64,000 nucleotides of DNA from the NCBI GenBank assembly GCA_015501075.1, contig JADNYJ010000111.1, positions 1-64,000 on the forward strand, written 5' to 3'. The translations under genes were made by a program, and so were the position numbers. Below the pieces are notes generated by a model. The model saw only the letters and a list, made by a program, of their open reading frames with translations. It was not told the DNA's origin and made no database searches. Positions within the stretch are counted from its first letter, which is position 1, and every line of letters begins with the position of its first letter. This document shows positions 35,170-48,035 of this stretch, piece by piece. Origin of the DNA: Gymnopilus junonius (taxonomy: Eukaryota; Basidiomycota; Agaricomycetes; Agaricales; Galerinaceae).

Positions 35170-38100
35170 ATGCCTATCAAACATCTTGAAAGTGAGTTAC
35201 ATAGATGCCTGTGGTGCTCTACATCTTGGAGTTTGGAACAGCGAGCTAACGACTACCTTTTTTCCGCTCTGTCCGCGATTTTTTTTTTGCAGACTACCTT
35301 TTCGAACGAAAGCACATTCAAACTCTTCCTCTTTCTGTATTATCCGACTCGCGCCTTGGAATCGATGCTTGTACTATCTTCAGCAGTTGACAGACAACCC
35401 GCCATCTCGTGAGCCGTTGTTGGCTGCACGGGCGGCTCCCTTGGCTCTCACACAAAGAATTGAGTCTGACTTGCGTGCACTCGAAAAACTTCGTATCAAA
35501 CCCGTATTCGTCTTCCCAGGATTACTTCCGACCAGACGCTGGAAGCAGCAGCTTCATCAGGAAGCCATTGAGGCATGCAGAGATCGACGCGACGCGTGGA
35601 CCAAGTATGAGCAAGGAAGGAAGAAGCAGCCACCAAGTTGTTCGAAGTCGGAGCAGTTTCGCTCAGTGGGATCTATGGAGAATGGTGTTGCGAATCTTCA
35701 GACATAGGAAGTGGAATTCCTCATCGCACCATATGTTGCTTGGGCGCAGGTACGCATGCGGTTCTTCTCACGAATATGTTCTTGCACCTGTTTCAATCCT
35801 TATACATCGTGCTTTGTTTATTCAAATACTGACGCATTTTCATTCTTCGCTACAGTTAATATACCTTCAGCGTCACCACAAGGCATATATTCATGCGGTA
35901 TTCGGGCCAACCGATACCCTTCTCTACCCGGGCGTCGACAAGCTGATCACAGCACTTGATTTAAGTTCTCCGAACCCTACTTTCCAATATACTTCGAAGC
36001 GGAATTTTTTGCAAGACATCGGCGTAACGGATGATCAATTTTTGGATATCGGCATCCTGGTCGGATTTGAACATTCTCCTCCTTTCCCTCCGACCGTGCA
36101 CGAGCAAGCATTGAAAGCAACCGTGGACATGGTTAAGTACTACAAGTCGGGTCACGCAGCAGTCTCAGCTTTCTCCGACCATCCCGCGGTCAAGGCACTT
36201 GGGTACGCTGATCATTACGCACGCACACGGTCGATGGTTAGATACTCCCTCATTCTTTCATCCGAAGGTACTGTTTTGCCGCTGCCGCTCGCCATCACAA
36301 CCCCCGCAGGACATGGTCCTCAAAACCATCACGCCCACCATCCCACGGCTGCTGATATCCCACAGGACCTTCACGAGATATTTACGAACCGGTTACCTGA
36401 TGAGATTTACTACTATCTTTCACGGGGGCTGCTGGGCCCTCAGGCCCTCGTCTGGCTTACCAGCGGACAAATCGTGGAGAACCCACCATTGGATAACGGC
36501 GAAACCACTGAATATAAACGCTTCGTGAAGGAGGTTATCACGGATGGTCAGACCGGTCCGAGGGCGACCGCATTGGCACTCATTAGTAGCGTCTGCCATA
36601 ACTTTTGGGCCAACAAGAAAGTCCAAGGTGCCTTCTGGTTCGACCAACCAAATTCGCACGGCCAGAAGGCCGTTCTTCACAATTCGCTCCAAACAGCTCA
36701 ATTAGCCGAACGCGTCACAGGTTGGAATGTCAACTATGCCATTGTAGAAGAAGAATTGAGGAGGCAAAACGTAAGCATCCGACTTTTTCTGCTATGTTAA
36801 TTCCGTCTTGTTGATGAGAAAACGGGTCCTCCTGTGGAATGTCATTTTGGTTTTCCATTTTCTAATATTCCGCTTCGGAATTATGATTCCTAGTCAGCTA
36901 CGATTGACTTTGCATTGTGTCTGGGCGCGACTTCTATAGACCGTCTGGCAGCTCGCACGAAAGTCAAGAGTAACGCAAATGCACCGCTCGAGAAAAAAGA
37001 CGAGGTTGTAGCCAACGTGATTTGGCGTTTCCTTGAACTGCGAGGGTAAGTCGTCTTATTTTAGCCTTACTTTTTTTCCTCTCGCGTGGTCGGTTGTCTT
37101 TTTCGGTGATGCAGTCAGCGGACTTGGCATCACACTCTGTTGTGTGTACGCACTACAGAGTTCCGATTAACGGACAATGTAACGGTTATCGCTATCGTCA
37201 TGGACCTACTCTTCTTTGTTACTCGCCAGCTATTCTGTTACCTGCGCTTGTCACACAATCACTCACGTCACGTGTATGATATGTAGATTCCTCCTCAACT
37301 CACACACACACGCGCCGTTGGCGCGGGCCATGTACAATGCCATTAAGCTTGGAAGGGTGAACGACAAATTCCAAGACCCCCTTTATTTGTTCCTGGAACT
37401 GGTCAGGGCAGGGGTAATGCACGGTCACCTCTGGTCTGGACGGGCCTTCAGCGGTGGTCCCAGCTTTGGTTCCGGTATGTATCTCGCTGCTTATTTTGGT
37501 CTCATTTCTTCTTGCGTGTGGGGGAATTCAGAGCCCTTTGAAATCGGAGTGATGGATGGTCCAGCAAGGCCATCGTGATGACAGCCTGGGATAAAATTCT
37601 CTCACGATCATTGATTGTGATGCTCATTTGTTCCGTTTCGTCCGTCGAGCCAAGCTCATTGTCTTTTTCATGCACCATTTTTTCTTTTTTCGACGCCACC
37701 AGATGATGAAAAATCAAGCATGCTCCTCGTCATGAGGGTTCTTAGCATCGTCCCACTGAATTTCAAGGTTTGTTTTTTTCTTTTTAGCTCCTTTTCTTAA
37801 TTTACCTTGTGAGACCCGTTTATTGTTGGTTGATGACGTGACCCATGTTCACGGGCATGGGTGGTTGATGGTCTCACACTGGACATCTTTTTCTTCCTCT
37901 CAACGCGGGTCGCTAATTTTAATTTTTTCCTTCTGTACAGCCGCAGCCATGGTCGGCGCCGCTTTCCCGAGAGTTGCTCGTGTTTAACTCATTCGTGCGG
38001 TCACTCACGCGGGCCTTGCGCACCTTGCTGGAAGTGACTTCTCTGAATATGCTGCTTCGGAACGATGCGCGTCGAGCGCGTGATGATCTGCTGGACATTA

Positions 38101-38541
38101 CTCTTTCTTTACCTTTCCAAACTGAGGTGAACACAGGCTTTGGTGTGCTTGCCAAGGTTTACTTGGATGCTTTGACGCATATTAATAACGGAACGCGCGT
38201 GCTGGATGCCAACGCCCCGGGTGTCAGTGTAGCGAAAGAAATGGCGCTTGACTTGTGCGAGGAGACATTCCCGGGCGTGAAGAACCCGAAAGCGGAGGTG
38301 GAAAGAGGCTTCAGATTTTGGGACGTGGTAAGTTTGGTGTTTTGTCGGACATTTCTCTGTCCTTTCTCGTGGGATGACCAACAGGCTAATGAACTATTTT
38401 TTCATCTTTCTTCATTCACGTTTTTCTTAATTTTAGGCGCTTGCTGCAATGAGACAGCTTCATTCGGAAGGGGCCGTTCTCCGGGAGTTGAATGACCAGT
38501 TTGAAGCTGCTGAGGCTTGGCTCGCTCCGATGCGACCGTGA
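35170..38541 (+). CDS. MKT1: MKT1-like post-transcriptional regulator (XPG-fold family)
   Basis: MKT1 works with Pbp1 in translational control of specific mRNAs; it has an XPG nuclease fold but is not known as a nuclease. Exon 1 is MPIKHLES (ATG 35170), with donor GTGAGT. The next exon starts YLFERKHIQTLPLSVLSDSR, then GIDA, YLQQLTDNPPSREPLLAA and RALEKLRIKPVFVFPGLLPTRRW. Later come FAQWDLWRMVLRIFRHR, EFLIAPYVAWAQ, AYIHAVFGPTDTLLYPGVDK (the XPG-I-like region), QDIGVTDDQFLDIGILVG, IPQDLHEIFTNRLPDEIYYY, and the C-terminal MKT1 domains (VIWRFLELRGFLLNSHTHAPLA, YLFLELVRAGVMHG, ELLVFNSFVRSLTRALR). It ends WLAPMRP, TGA 38539-38541. Frame is lost by one base at about 35371, 35615, 35650 and 35709; downstream exons join cleanly. 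Confidence 0.88.
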
Positions 38542-39231
38542 ATGTTCCCGAAAGGGATAAAATTCAAATTTGTGTGTATTGGATCAATTACGAGCTGGAG
38601 ACGATGGGAGGGGAAGTATTGCGGGGTGATTAGTCGCATGAGGGCTGGTAAGGAGATGTCGGGTTGGCTAGGAGTTGTGGATCGTGATATTGGATGGCTT
38701 GGGGAAACTTTTCGTGATGTTTGGTTGTGTGATGGTCTGCTGTTGTTCATCCATTCGTCGTTCTTTTCTTCTCGCTTTTTCCTCTCGACGACGCAATGTA
38801 TGGTGATTACTGGTTGTGGTAACATGGAAAAATGCAAACCGATATTCGGAGGCTTGGCGAGTGACCATGGACTTAAGGAGAAGTGGAGGCACGTATGGGA
38901 AAAGTGGTTGCCTGGAAAGTGACGAGCTATGCTTAGACCGTCGACTAGACCGGAACTCAAGGGTCACAGTCTGGGATTGGGAAGAACGATAAGCAGATCT
39001 CGATTCACGTGCTCGCTTCGTAGTCTTTGCCGCATTGGGCCAGAAGCCCTGTGAGAAAAGCTATTTGCGGTGAGATCTGATCGACTAGATGATCGAGATC
39101 CCTCCATTTCTTTGTTTCTCTCGCTCTTTGTGGACCCCATAGCAGAGCCCTGCCGGACTACAAAAAGTCAACCATGTCCCAGGCCATCAACATTCCGCTC
39201 TCTCCCAATACCGCCCCTCCAATTTACCACC
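38542..39231. other. MKT1 3' region and upstream region of the next gene
   Basis: 690 bases without a supported gene. The first part is probably the MKT1 3' UTR. A run of pyrimidine-rich DNA (about 39150-39230) leads into the next start codon. Confidence 0.45.
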
Positions 39232-40071
39232 ATGTTCGACCTTATTCCCTCCCACCAACAAACTCTTTCCTCCAACATCTTTCTTAACCATGAACAAGAT
39301 AAAATTGACAGTGGCAACCTTTACTATTGCCAGCCGCACACCGTTATCCAGCTCGTTGAGGTCGCACCACCGCCACCGAGAAACCTGTCTTCTGTGATCA
39401 ACTCCAGTTCAGCAGAATCTTCTTCCTATGCCTCCACATCCTCTTCATCGTACGCCGAAGACGATGAAGATGAAGAGATGGACGAGGACGAAGAGGAAGA
39501 GGAATCTGTTTGCTCTTCGTATTGCTCTTCAGACTTCGCTCCCGAGGACCAAGAGGAACCTTCATCCTCAAAGCCCGCCGTATCATATTGGCCTCAGTCA
39601 GACTCGTTGGCTGGTCTCAAGAAGCGTATCCTTCTGTGGCGTGAGCATTTCGAGGCGCCTCTTCTTGATTCCGGTGAGTGTCTGCCACTCCAGCTCTTCT
39701 CCTTCCATCACTGATCGAACTCTTTTCACCAATAGACCCATCGTCGCTAAAGCGCAAGTTGGAAAAGATGGATGAGCTCGAAGTGGATGACAGCGATAAC
39801 GTGAGTAACTCTGGCTCATTCATAGAACGCCACAGGTGTACTAATCTTTCATACATCAAAATAGGTCTCGCACACCAGCAAACGCTCTCGCTCGCACGGT
39901 TCCTCAGTCTCCTCGAGGAGTATCTCCTCAGAGGAACTGAATATGCACCCATGCCCGGCTTGCGATGCTTTCTTCCCAAGCTTGCAAAGCCTTCGCCAGC
40001 ATGGCAGTCGAGACGCACCAGAGTCAAATGAAGCCTGCTGTGTTGCTGTGGAGTACGCCTTCGAACAATGA
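39232..40071 (+). CDS. acidic serine-rich protein with C-terminal zinc-finger-like motif
   Basis: Three exons joined by short introns (about 39676-39735 and 39800-39864). ATG 39232 follows a pyrimidine-rich leader. The N-terminus is polar, then comes VIQLVEVAPPPP, a Ser-rich and strongly acidic stretch (EDDEDEEMDEDEEEEE), and a conserved-looking WPQSDSLAGLKKRILLWREHF. Exon 2 holds SLKRKLEKMDELEVDDSDN. Exon 3 begins VSHTSKRSRSHGSS and ends with CPACDAFFPSLQSLRQHG...NEACCVAVEYAFEQ, stop TGA 40069-40071. The C-x2-C-x12-H-x10/11-C pattern resembles a single C2H2/CCHC finger. Similar short tails occur in basidiomycete proteins of unknown function. A nuclear, DNA- or protein-binding role is only a guess. 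Confidence 0.65.
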
Positions 40072-43000
40072 TCGCATTCATTTTGTCGAGCACTCCAGTT
40101 TTCCAGCTCGACTCCAGTCCCGGAAAAGTGATGGATTCGGTGTGAAATGACGGCATTGCTAATTGTCCGTTTTTCGCTGTCACTGCTTCTCCCAGGCTCT
40201 GCCTTAGCCCCTCCACACCTCATGTATTCCCTCGCCCTCTCCCAACGTTTTGTTCATCAAAATTCAACCGAACTTGTTAGTTACCGTACACACCCTGCGA
40301 CACACACCCTGCTTGTCCGGATCTGTACGTAAGCGGGGTGGATGCCAGGCCTTCTCACTTCGCCTTTTCCTTCCACGCTCATCCTGGGTCCTTGTTCTCG
40401 CGATGGACACTCGACCTTCCCTCCGTTTGCGGCCCTGTCATACATCCATGACAGCTTGGCACTTCCGTTCTTAGGTCCCTACTGGGCTAGGTCTGCTAGT
40501 TGACCGCGGCTCTCACGCCGCCTTTTTAGCGTCAAGGCCACACGTAGCGTCCTCTCGCTGGACACCGCCCCTCCCGCCTACTTGTATCCTCTTCTCAACT
40601 TCGGCAATGCCTACCTTCGCCTTCGCACGCAATCAGCAGTCGTCTCTCGTCACCGTCTCAAGCATTCACATCATCATTCATATCACAACTTTCTTCTCTC
40701 TCTATCTTATTCTCGCCTTTCACGACACTCACGGCCCAGGTTCCTTCAACCTGGGTTCTACAGTTATTTTTACTTACATCTTTCCCTATCCTTAATACTG
40801 AAGTTAATGTTAATAATGGCAACGTCTCTTTTCTTTTCGCTTTCTATTTTGCCAGGTGTCTTTTACCCTGTAATTTCTCTTAACCTCCCAAACTTCCCAA
40901 GCTTATCACGACCGTTCCCAACCATCTGTACCACAACCACAATGTTGTTCATGTTCATCATTCTTCTTTGTTGTGTTCAATTGTTCCCTTATCTTAGTTA
41001 CTAGTCGACGGCGCAGCTGCGGCTGCGGGTCTGCTAATTTATCTCACCAGTCTTATAATATTTCTTACTTTCTCAACTACTCAAATACAAAGCGTACTTC
41101 AAATCACTTCAAATAGTAAATAAGACTTTAAAACATATTTTATCCATGACCATCATATAATTACTGCGTTCCGAGTTTCCTGAGTCGGATCGATTAGAGA
41201 GAGCACCTTTAGGAGCGTTTAAGCTTATAGTTATCGATATTAGATGCCACCTTACCTCACCATGCTATTCCCCGGGGGGCACCAAGATTTTTGGTGTGGG
41301 TATAAGTGGTTCAAATATACTCCAAGTAGGCTTGAACCCGGCAGGCGTATTCGAGAAGGTTGAAGAATGATACACTCTTTTTCAAATGAACGTCGAAAAC
41401 TTTTCATGGTCACGTTCCGTGCGACCAACCAGTCGAACTACGGGGACTGGGAGGCTGATTCACCTTGATATCCATGATTGGTATCAAAGTTCGAGCGGCA
41501 CGCAATCGATACCAGACCCATTGCTGTGGCGTCCAAGGATATCGATGTCGGAACCCCTCTCTGGAGAGTTCAATTGACTCGACCAAGCCTCACCTGAGCT
41601 GCGTGGCTGAAAAGGGCTGTTATTAATAGTAACTCGCGCTTCAATTCGCCGACTTGTTCGTTTAGGAAAAATTTCGTGTCAAAAGAACTGAATGCGCCTT
41701 TTCAACGATGCGATCCCTGAAGGGAAAAAAGGGCACGACTGTTAGCTTGGGCACGATGACTAGCAGCGGAATTACTCAAAACTTCGAGGTAAACTAATTG
41801 CCGATGGCGCAAGGCATGGATATAAATTGTTGCACGGCTGATACCACGAAACGCATTGCCCACCGCTATGGATGCGTGTATGCCGGCCGATTCTGATAAT
41901 CCGATAGTCTCATCGCTTTCGTCAAATCACCTTTTATATACTTGAAAGCGATGGCATCCATGACGTCGCACCGTCGCACTTTCGCCAATTCAATTTACTC
42001 AGTTACGAATAATTATCAGAGGGTCGTTGAGCCCTGGCCTCTTGCCAGTAGGAGTAAGTATCTGGGCTGATGGTGCAATTGGAGGTCGCCGTTTCGGATG
42101 AAAGGCTGATACATCTCGATGAAATATACAAATGTCACATCTTTGTGCCACTGAGAGAACTCAAAATCTTTGCGGGGATGGTTGATAGTGCGGTCACCAG
42201 ACTATGACAGATTTTGACAAGTCCCCGTTCATCTCGTTCGCCATTCTAGTGTCCGGACATGTTTTAGCTCATTGTCATTCATTGTTTCAATCATACGTTT
42301 TTGCATCAAGCGTGGGTTCGAGAGGAAGGGGTAACGGTGGTAGAATTGGAGCGCACCCACTGAGCGCACCCGGGTTGTCAATGCGCAGTCAAGGGTTGGG
42401 TTGGAACTTGGCATCAACCTCCATTTTCCGAGAGCTTTAACTTTCCTATCTGGACGTGTGGATGGGTGCGTGTATGAGGCCACCCCGTTCCTTTTGAGAT
42501 TTTCCCTGTTCAAAACTTCGCTTACTTTCGCGATAAGGAAAGAACCAAAAATTTCCGAAGCTTTCCCAAGGCGCGTGTTTCGGGAATGAGCCAAAATAGA
42601 GATCATTAGAAGGCGTTTTGAATGGTCTGCCACTTGAAAAGCAGCGTGAATATCGCAAGACATGTCGCACGCGAACACCTTTGCTAGCCGTTTCTTTCAA
42701 AGAATTGAATAGTTCTTTTACAATTCTCGACGTGAGGATGAAGTACGACAGCGCGACAGCGCGATGCCTGCCTTGCGGTATGTGCCGAATGCTCCAAAGT
42801 GCTGACCCAAAACCCAGACCCGCGGATGGGGTGCGGAATGGAACGGCTGTGAGAAATTTGTAAACGGAAGGAATGGCTGCTCTAGACTATCTTAACCACT
42901 AGATATGCGTGATGGGCTAGATGCGCAACCGAAAGAGAGTGAACTAAAGAAGGATGATATTACAGATTGAGCTGCGCTTGCGACGGTGGCGCAAAAGAGG

Positions 43001-46000
43001 AGCTGGAGGGCAAAGAGCATCTCTAACTGCGGAACTGAGACAATCCGAATCTCGGAAAGCGTTCTCACGCACACGCGCACTCTATTTCTCACCGACTCCA
43101 TCATCCTCTAAATTTTAACGCACCCAGACCCCAGTGCTCGCTCGCAGGGTGGACAGCCAAGCTGCGCTGCGAACTACGCGAACCCCCACTGTGGTTGACA
43201 AGCATGCTACAGTACCTTACTTGCAACAACGGAGGCTTGTTGCCGAGCCTGAAGCGTTCTCAATTCTGGTGTTTCCCATGTCAGTTGTTGGCATGTGCAT
43301 ATTGAACAAGGTCATCTACGACACATATGAGTGAAGCGCTTCTAGCCTGACGATCTTATGAGCCAACTTGGAAGCGAGCATTTCAGAGGTCTTTGACATC
43401 TGATTTCCATTCTTTATCCTCGAGTTCAAAGGAGCTTGCACATACATTTATCTTGCCACGATGTCGTATCTCTGACGCGAAAGACTGACAACGAGGGGGT
43501 TTTGCGTGGACATGTTCATAGATTAATATGGGAGATATCCTGGTTATTCGCGCTACGTGGTCGAGCCTGAGGTCGCCGTCTGGAAGGTGAGCTCGCCACT
43601 TGATTACCCAGTTAATACTTCATCGATGACCAGATTTTCACGTAGGAATGTCACTTCCCACCTTTCCTCCGAGTATGGTACCAGAACGGACTAGAAGTGC
43701 CCAATCGCTCAGCAATGGATTTCCAAGAGGGTCCAGATTTATGTTTTTCCTTCGTCCTCACCACCGTGGCAGCGCCACACTGAACGCAGGCCTCATGAAC
43801 GCCGAACGGAACCGGCTTTCATTGAACCCTGGTCATTTACTAAATTGTCATGACTTTCTTGCTTTCGTAAGGTTGACCGTCTCGTCGGACATGTACTCAC
43901 AAGGATCTGAGTGTTTCAACAAGAGCTGTCGCATCATCTCGTGCTGAGATGGGTCAGGGATGTAGGCGAACGGAGACTGCAGTGAAAATGGTCGTTGTTC
44001 GGTCTGTGTAAAAGACCGTACATTTCTTGGGTCCGAAGGCGTATGTTGTTGCGGAAAGACATGCAAGATAAATGGCTTTTTATGATGCGACCTGGTCAGG
44101 TCCAGGGCGTAAGTACTCTAAAATTATATGGACTTCCGTTGGGCCATCCTCAATATTCCTCGCTCTGTTCAGTCAAAAGTGAGATAATTTTCTCTAAACC
44201 TCGCATACCTGATTTTGCAGACGATACCAGGCTTAAAATTTACACTGGCCATCAAGGAGTCACCACAACGACTGTTTTAGCCGTGAATGTTGGCGGCGCC
44301 GTGGGAATAGCTACGATGAGAATCGCTGGACTTCATGAAACCTTTCTTGGTTATTGCTCCATGTTCAGTCTAGTCCGCTGGATTATTTTCACACTGAAAT
44401 GTATGATGCACCCCACTGAAGCTCACTGGAACCAGTGCCCACTGAAACCCTGCGCGCTCACTAGTTGCGATCCGGAGCTGTTGGTGACATGCCTTGACGT
44501 ATATTATTAGTGCTGCTGGCAATTTGGAGAAGAACTCACGCTAGAAATAGTATCAGCATTTGACAACTTGGTTATAGGAATCATTCAACTTGCGACGAAT
44601 GGTTTGAGATTCAGCAAGGACTTGGACATCTGTCTAGGAAGGCCAGTTCAACAAACGAAAAACGAAACCTAGTATTTGCTTCGTCGTTTGGAATTTCGAA
44701 CCGGAGTGGGAATCGGTCACGCTCTGAATAACTTCCAGTCCGCCTCTCATGGCCAGACAACTCAGAGTGCGCTGATGCTGGGGAAAGGTGTTGGAACGTG
44801 GGATTGGTCTATTTTCCCGAGAACAAGGCCAGACATGAAATGTGAAAGACGGTCAGAAAAATCCCTCTCGGGGACATTCTTCATGTGAGAAAGCCAGGAT
44901 GGTCGGACTGAACTTTGGCAGTCCATAAGTAGAAATTGCAAATAGCGGCACAGAATTTTCTCGCAATACATAGAGATTGAACGGTCATCTATAAGTTGGA
45001 GCAGTCGGAACTTGCAGCAAGTTATTCACTCATCGTGCTTTGCACATAAAATAGGAGACATTAGCCAGGTAGTTAAATAATGCGTCGGCCGTGCAAAACT
45101 GGACATATTTGCTCTGTAAGCCATGCATTGTGAATAAGCCTGCAGGTAGATGAGGCTTTCCAAGATCAAGATGAGAGTTCTGTAAATAGAAGTTTACGTA
45201 CATCCAGGGTTTGACGGAACGGGCTGATCATGATCGAACTATGACGGCCCGGTGTAGACTAAAAGAAGCAAGGAAGCGCGGGGAAACGTATCCAGATGAT
45301 GTCAATGTCGTCAAATAAGAATCGGGTTTGCCATTGAGCTGAGGGCAAACGTTGTTGAGTTTTGAATCTTAGAAATGCTCTAAAACAGTCAGGTATTATA
45401 AGGGAACATAACGTTAATGCCCTGGAATTTGGATCCTATTGAGGCTCTAGGTCTATATTCGGTGCAGCCTGGTGTAGCTTGCAAGTACGTATGTAAGAAC
45501 TTAAAAACCCTATCATTGATGGGGAAATATGCATAAGGATAAGCAAAATTCGGTACAGTTCAAAGTATATATATTCGAAAGCTCTTCCTGTGCTAACTGA
45601 TGAACTAGATTGTCCACCATTAATATCATCGAACGCGCCTACGAATACGCGTTCCAGTTATCGATGAAGCTGCTGGTCGTGCGAACGCATTTGGTAAGAT
45701 TTGGTACCAGGAGTCCAGGACCGGAAAGAGTCGGTCATCTAAAAATTCAGCGGCTTCATAATCATGAAGTGGGCAAGCGTTACCCTGATCCCATCACCAT
45801 TCACTGAGTTCGCAAACCTCTTGAGGACTGTATGCATAAAACGGGACAACGCACTCAGCTCTCACTTGTACAACAACGTACAAACCACACGTGTTTTCCA
45901 TTTCGCGTGCCACATACCGTAGAGTACAGTTTGGACACTGCTCGTGTTTTCAAGACGGTGTTTGGCCCGAGCCACGCCTGTAACTCGTTCAAGGCTTGAC

Positions 46001-48035
46001 TTCTTGACTGTGGCTCCTTGCAACTAGATCTTTTGCTTCTAATTAATCGATGGCCGGCTGGGAGCCTGTTTAAGCGAAAAATCCCAAAGCACTACAGATA
46101 TCGCCGCCCTCCATCCCTGGCGACCCTACCTGGTCTCATCTATGAAGTTTCTTCCCAGTGTTGTCAGGTCGTTTGTTTCATTTCATGCAGTTATGGCTCT
46201 TGCATTGACCCTGCCGTGTAGGGTGCACGCGTATACAGTGGGAGGTCATTCAAATGCCTGAGACCGACTCGCCTCATGTCAGGAGCTACTGTTCCATATG
46301 CCGACAGGCCGGGACTCCGATTAAACATTCCCAGGTCGGAGCAAAGCAAAAGACCTCATTTCGTACAACGCCAGTGTTACCCTTCATATTTCACATCTCA
46401 ACACTCCAAACAGCAATAATCAACTATTGACACACTCTGCGGCCGTTTGACTGCATTCCCATTGGACTACTATATCTATAATTCAAAATGAGCAACTAAC
46501 TTTGGTGGCTCAGCTCTCACCCAATCTACATAGCCTTCGGAAGATTACAGCGGGCTGCTTTCTCCACTGAATCTTACTGACTACAAATTTTATCCGTTTA
46601 TCGTCTCGCTTGCCATGATTCAGTCCGGTCGTTCGGCACGCGAAAGTCCTGGTCTATGCTCGCAATGGCCATGTCTATCTTCTTTACGCTCCTAAGAAAA
46701 AGCGGTTAATTCTCAGTCATTATTCGTCCCACCATTCTGTGCATCGCTATTACTGCTGCGTAAACCTTCTTACCTGGCCCCCTTGGTCTTCCCAGCTTCG
46801 CTTCCTGCGTGGATGACGGCGAGCTTTGGTGCCAGGCTCTCACAAAAGCTCAGCTCCATGAACCTAGGTAGTCTTCACCTTGGCTAAAGTGGCTGTTTCT
46901 CAGGTCGCCCGCTTTTAGTCTAATCTATTTTCTGAAGTTCTCACTGCTTACCACGACAAGCCTGCTATTTGGCGCATCCAGCGAATAACTACTCGTAGAA
47001 GAAAGCTTCTTTAAAATTTGCTCTCCTTTGCGTGGTCTTCGGAAACGAAGTTCATCTGGGCCTTCTTATAAATTTTACGACTTATTTCTACACAGTCGGC
47101 AGAGGCGTTCCGGACCTTCTCAGGCTTAAGAGATATTATCTGCTTCCCGACAGCCAAAAAATTTGTGAGAAAAAGCTTGAGTATGTATCTTGGAAACTTC
47201 TGAACATTATCCCCTTCTGTCTCATCCCACAGAAAGTTCACCCATGGGCTCCATTGTGTGCGTATAGCTTAGCGCTTCTCAAGGAGTGCACACACCACTA
47301 TATAGCCTTATTTATATCTTATACAGCAGCAAATTTTCAGCTACCCTTCTTTCCAGGAGATTCCATGGCATCGGTATGACATATTGAAAACACCTCCAAG
47401 AATAGAATTTATATGCAGAGTATGCAATATCCGACCATTTCGTGGAATAAGAACGTGGACATTATAACGCGGTGGGTCTCCACTACATACTCATCCTAAC
47501 AAGTAAGTGAAAATAGTCTCGTCTTTATACTTTTTAGGAATAAGATGATGTGGATGCGAAAAGTAAAGATGATCACCGCAACCCCCGGTCATAGCGCGAA
47601 ACTGGTGCGGATTATGTGGACTAAACTCACAATAGCAAAGTTTACTCAGGCTGGCGCCACAATCACGGCAAAGAGAATAAGATATACCTTTACTTTGGAC
47701 TTGGAACTTTGAAAAACATCAAAGCATCGCAACCGATGGAGAGATTACATAGATGACAAGATGAGAAAACATGAGCGGCTTGTGAGATTTTGTCGGTCGC
47801 CTTGGCACTGCCTTGTCAGCGAAACTGTGACCGGGCTTACCAATACAATGTACAGAGTTGATGTTGAAGGTAATAGCTGCATGTATTTCCGAGATTATGC
47901 CCCAGTCAGCGTGCTCAGCGCCCCCGATAAGATGACCGGTTCATAGTGGTTGATCACCGATGCCACATTTTTTGCAAATATGTTACTCAAGCTAATCAGA
48001 CCGTTCTCGAAACGGCTACCAAACCAGCCGTAAGA
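40072..48035. other. gene desert (8 kb), no supported gene
   Basis: The first kilobase is rich in T and C and probably includes the 3' UTR of the preceding gene. Beyond 41 kb there are only short open frames on both strands without motifs. A small hairpin (CACCAAGATTTTTGGTG) lies at about 41280. A B-box-like GGGTTCAAGCC on the minus strand near 41335 has no A box. No transposase, reverse transcriptase or terminal repeats were recognised. Confidence 0.5.

Noticed and set aside
35033..35707. Long open frame starting at 35033 as the MKT1 N-terminus
   Set aside because: Its first part has no MKT1 similarity. MPIKHLES at 35170, with a good donor, matches the usual N-terminus.
40582..41004. 140-codon plus-strand frame rich in Leu, Ser and Phe
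   Set aside because: It reflects a pyrimidine-rich stretch, probably 3' UTR, and has no motif.
41310..41345. tRNA gene suggested by GGGTTCAAGCC on the minus strand
   Set aside because: No A box at the right distance and no cloverleaf could be drawn.
42229..42678. 149-codon minus-strand frame in the second desert
   Set aside because: No motif, no splice context and no similarity to any family I know.
44690..44715. tRNA-like B box (CCGGTTCGAAATTCC on the minus strand)
   Set aside because: Wrong spacing after GGTTCGA and no A box.
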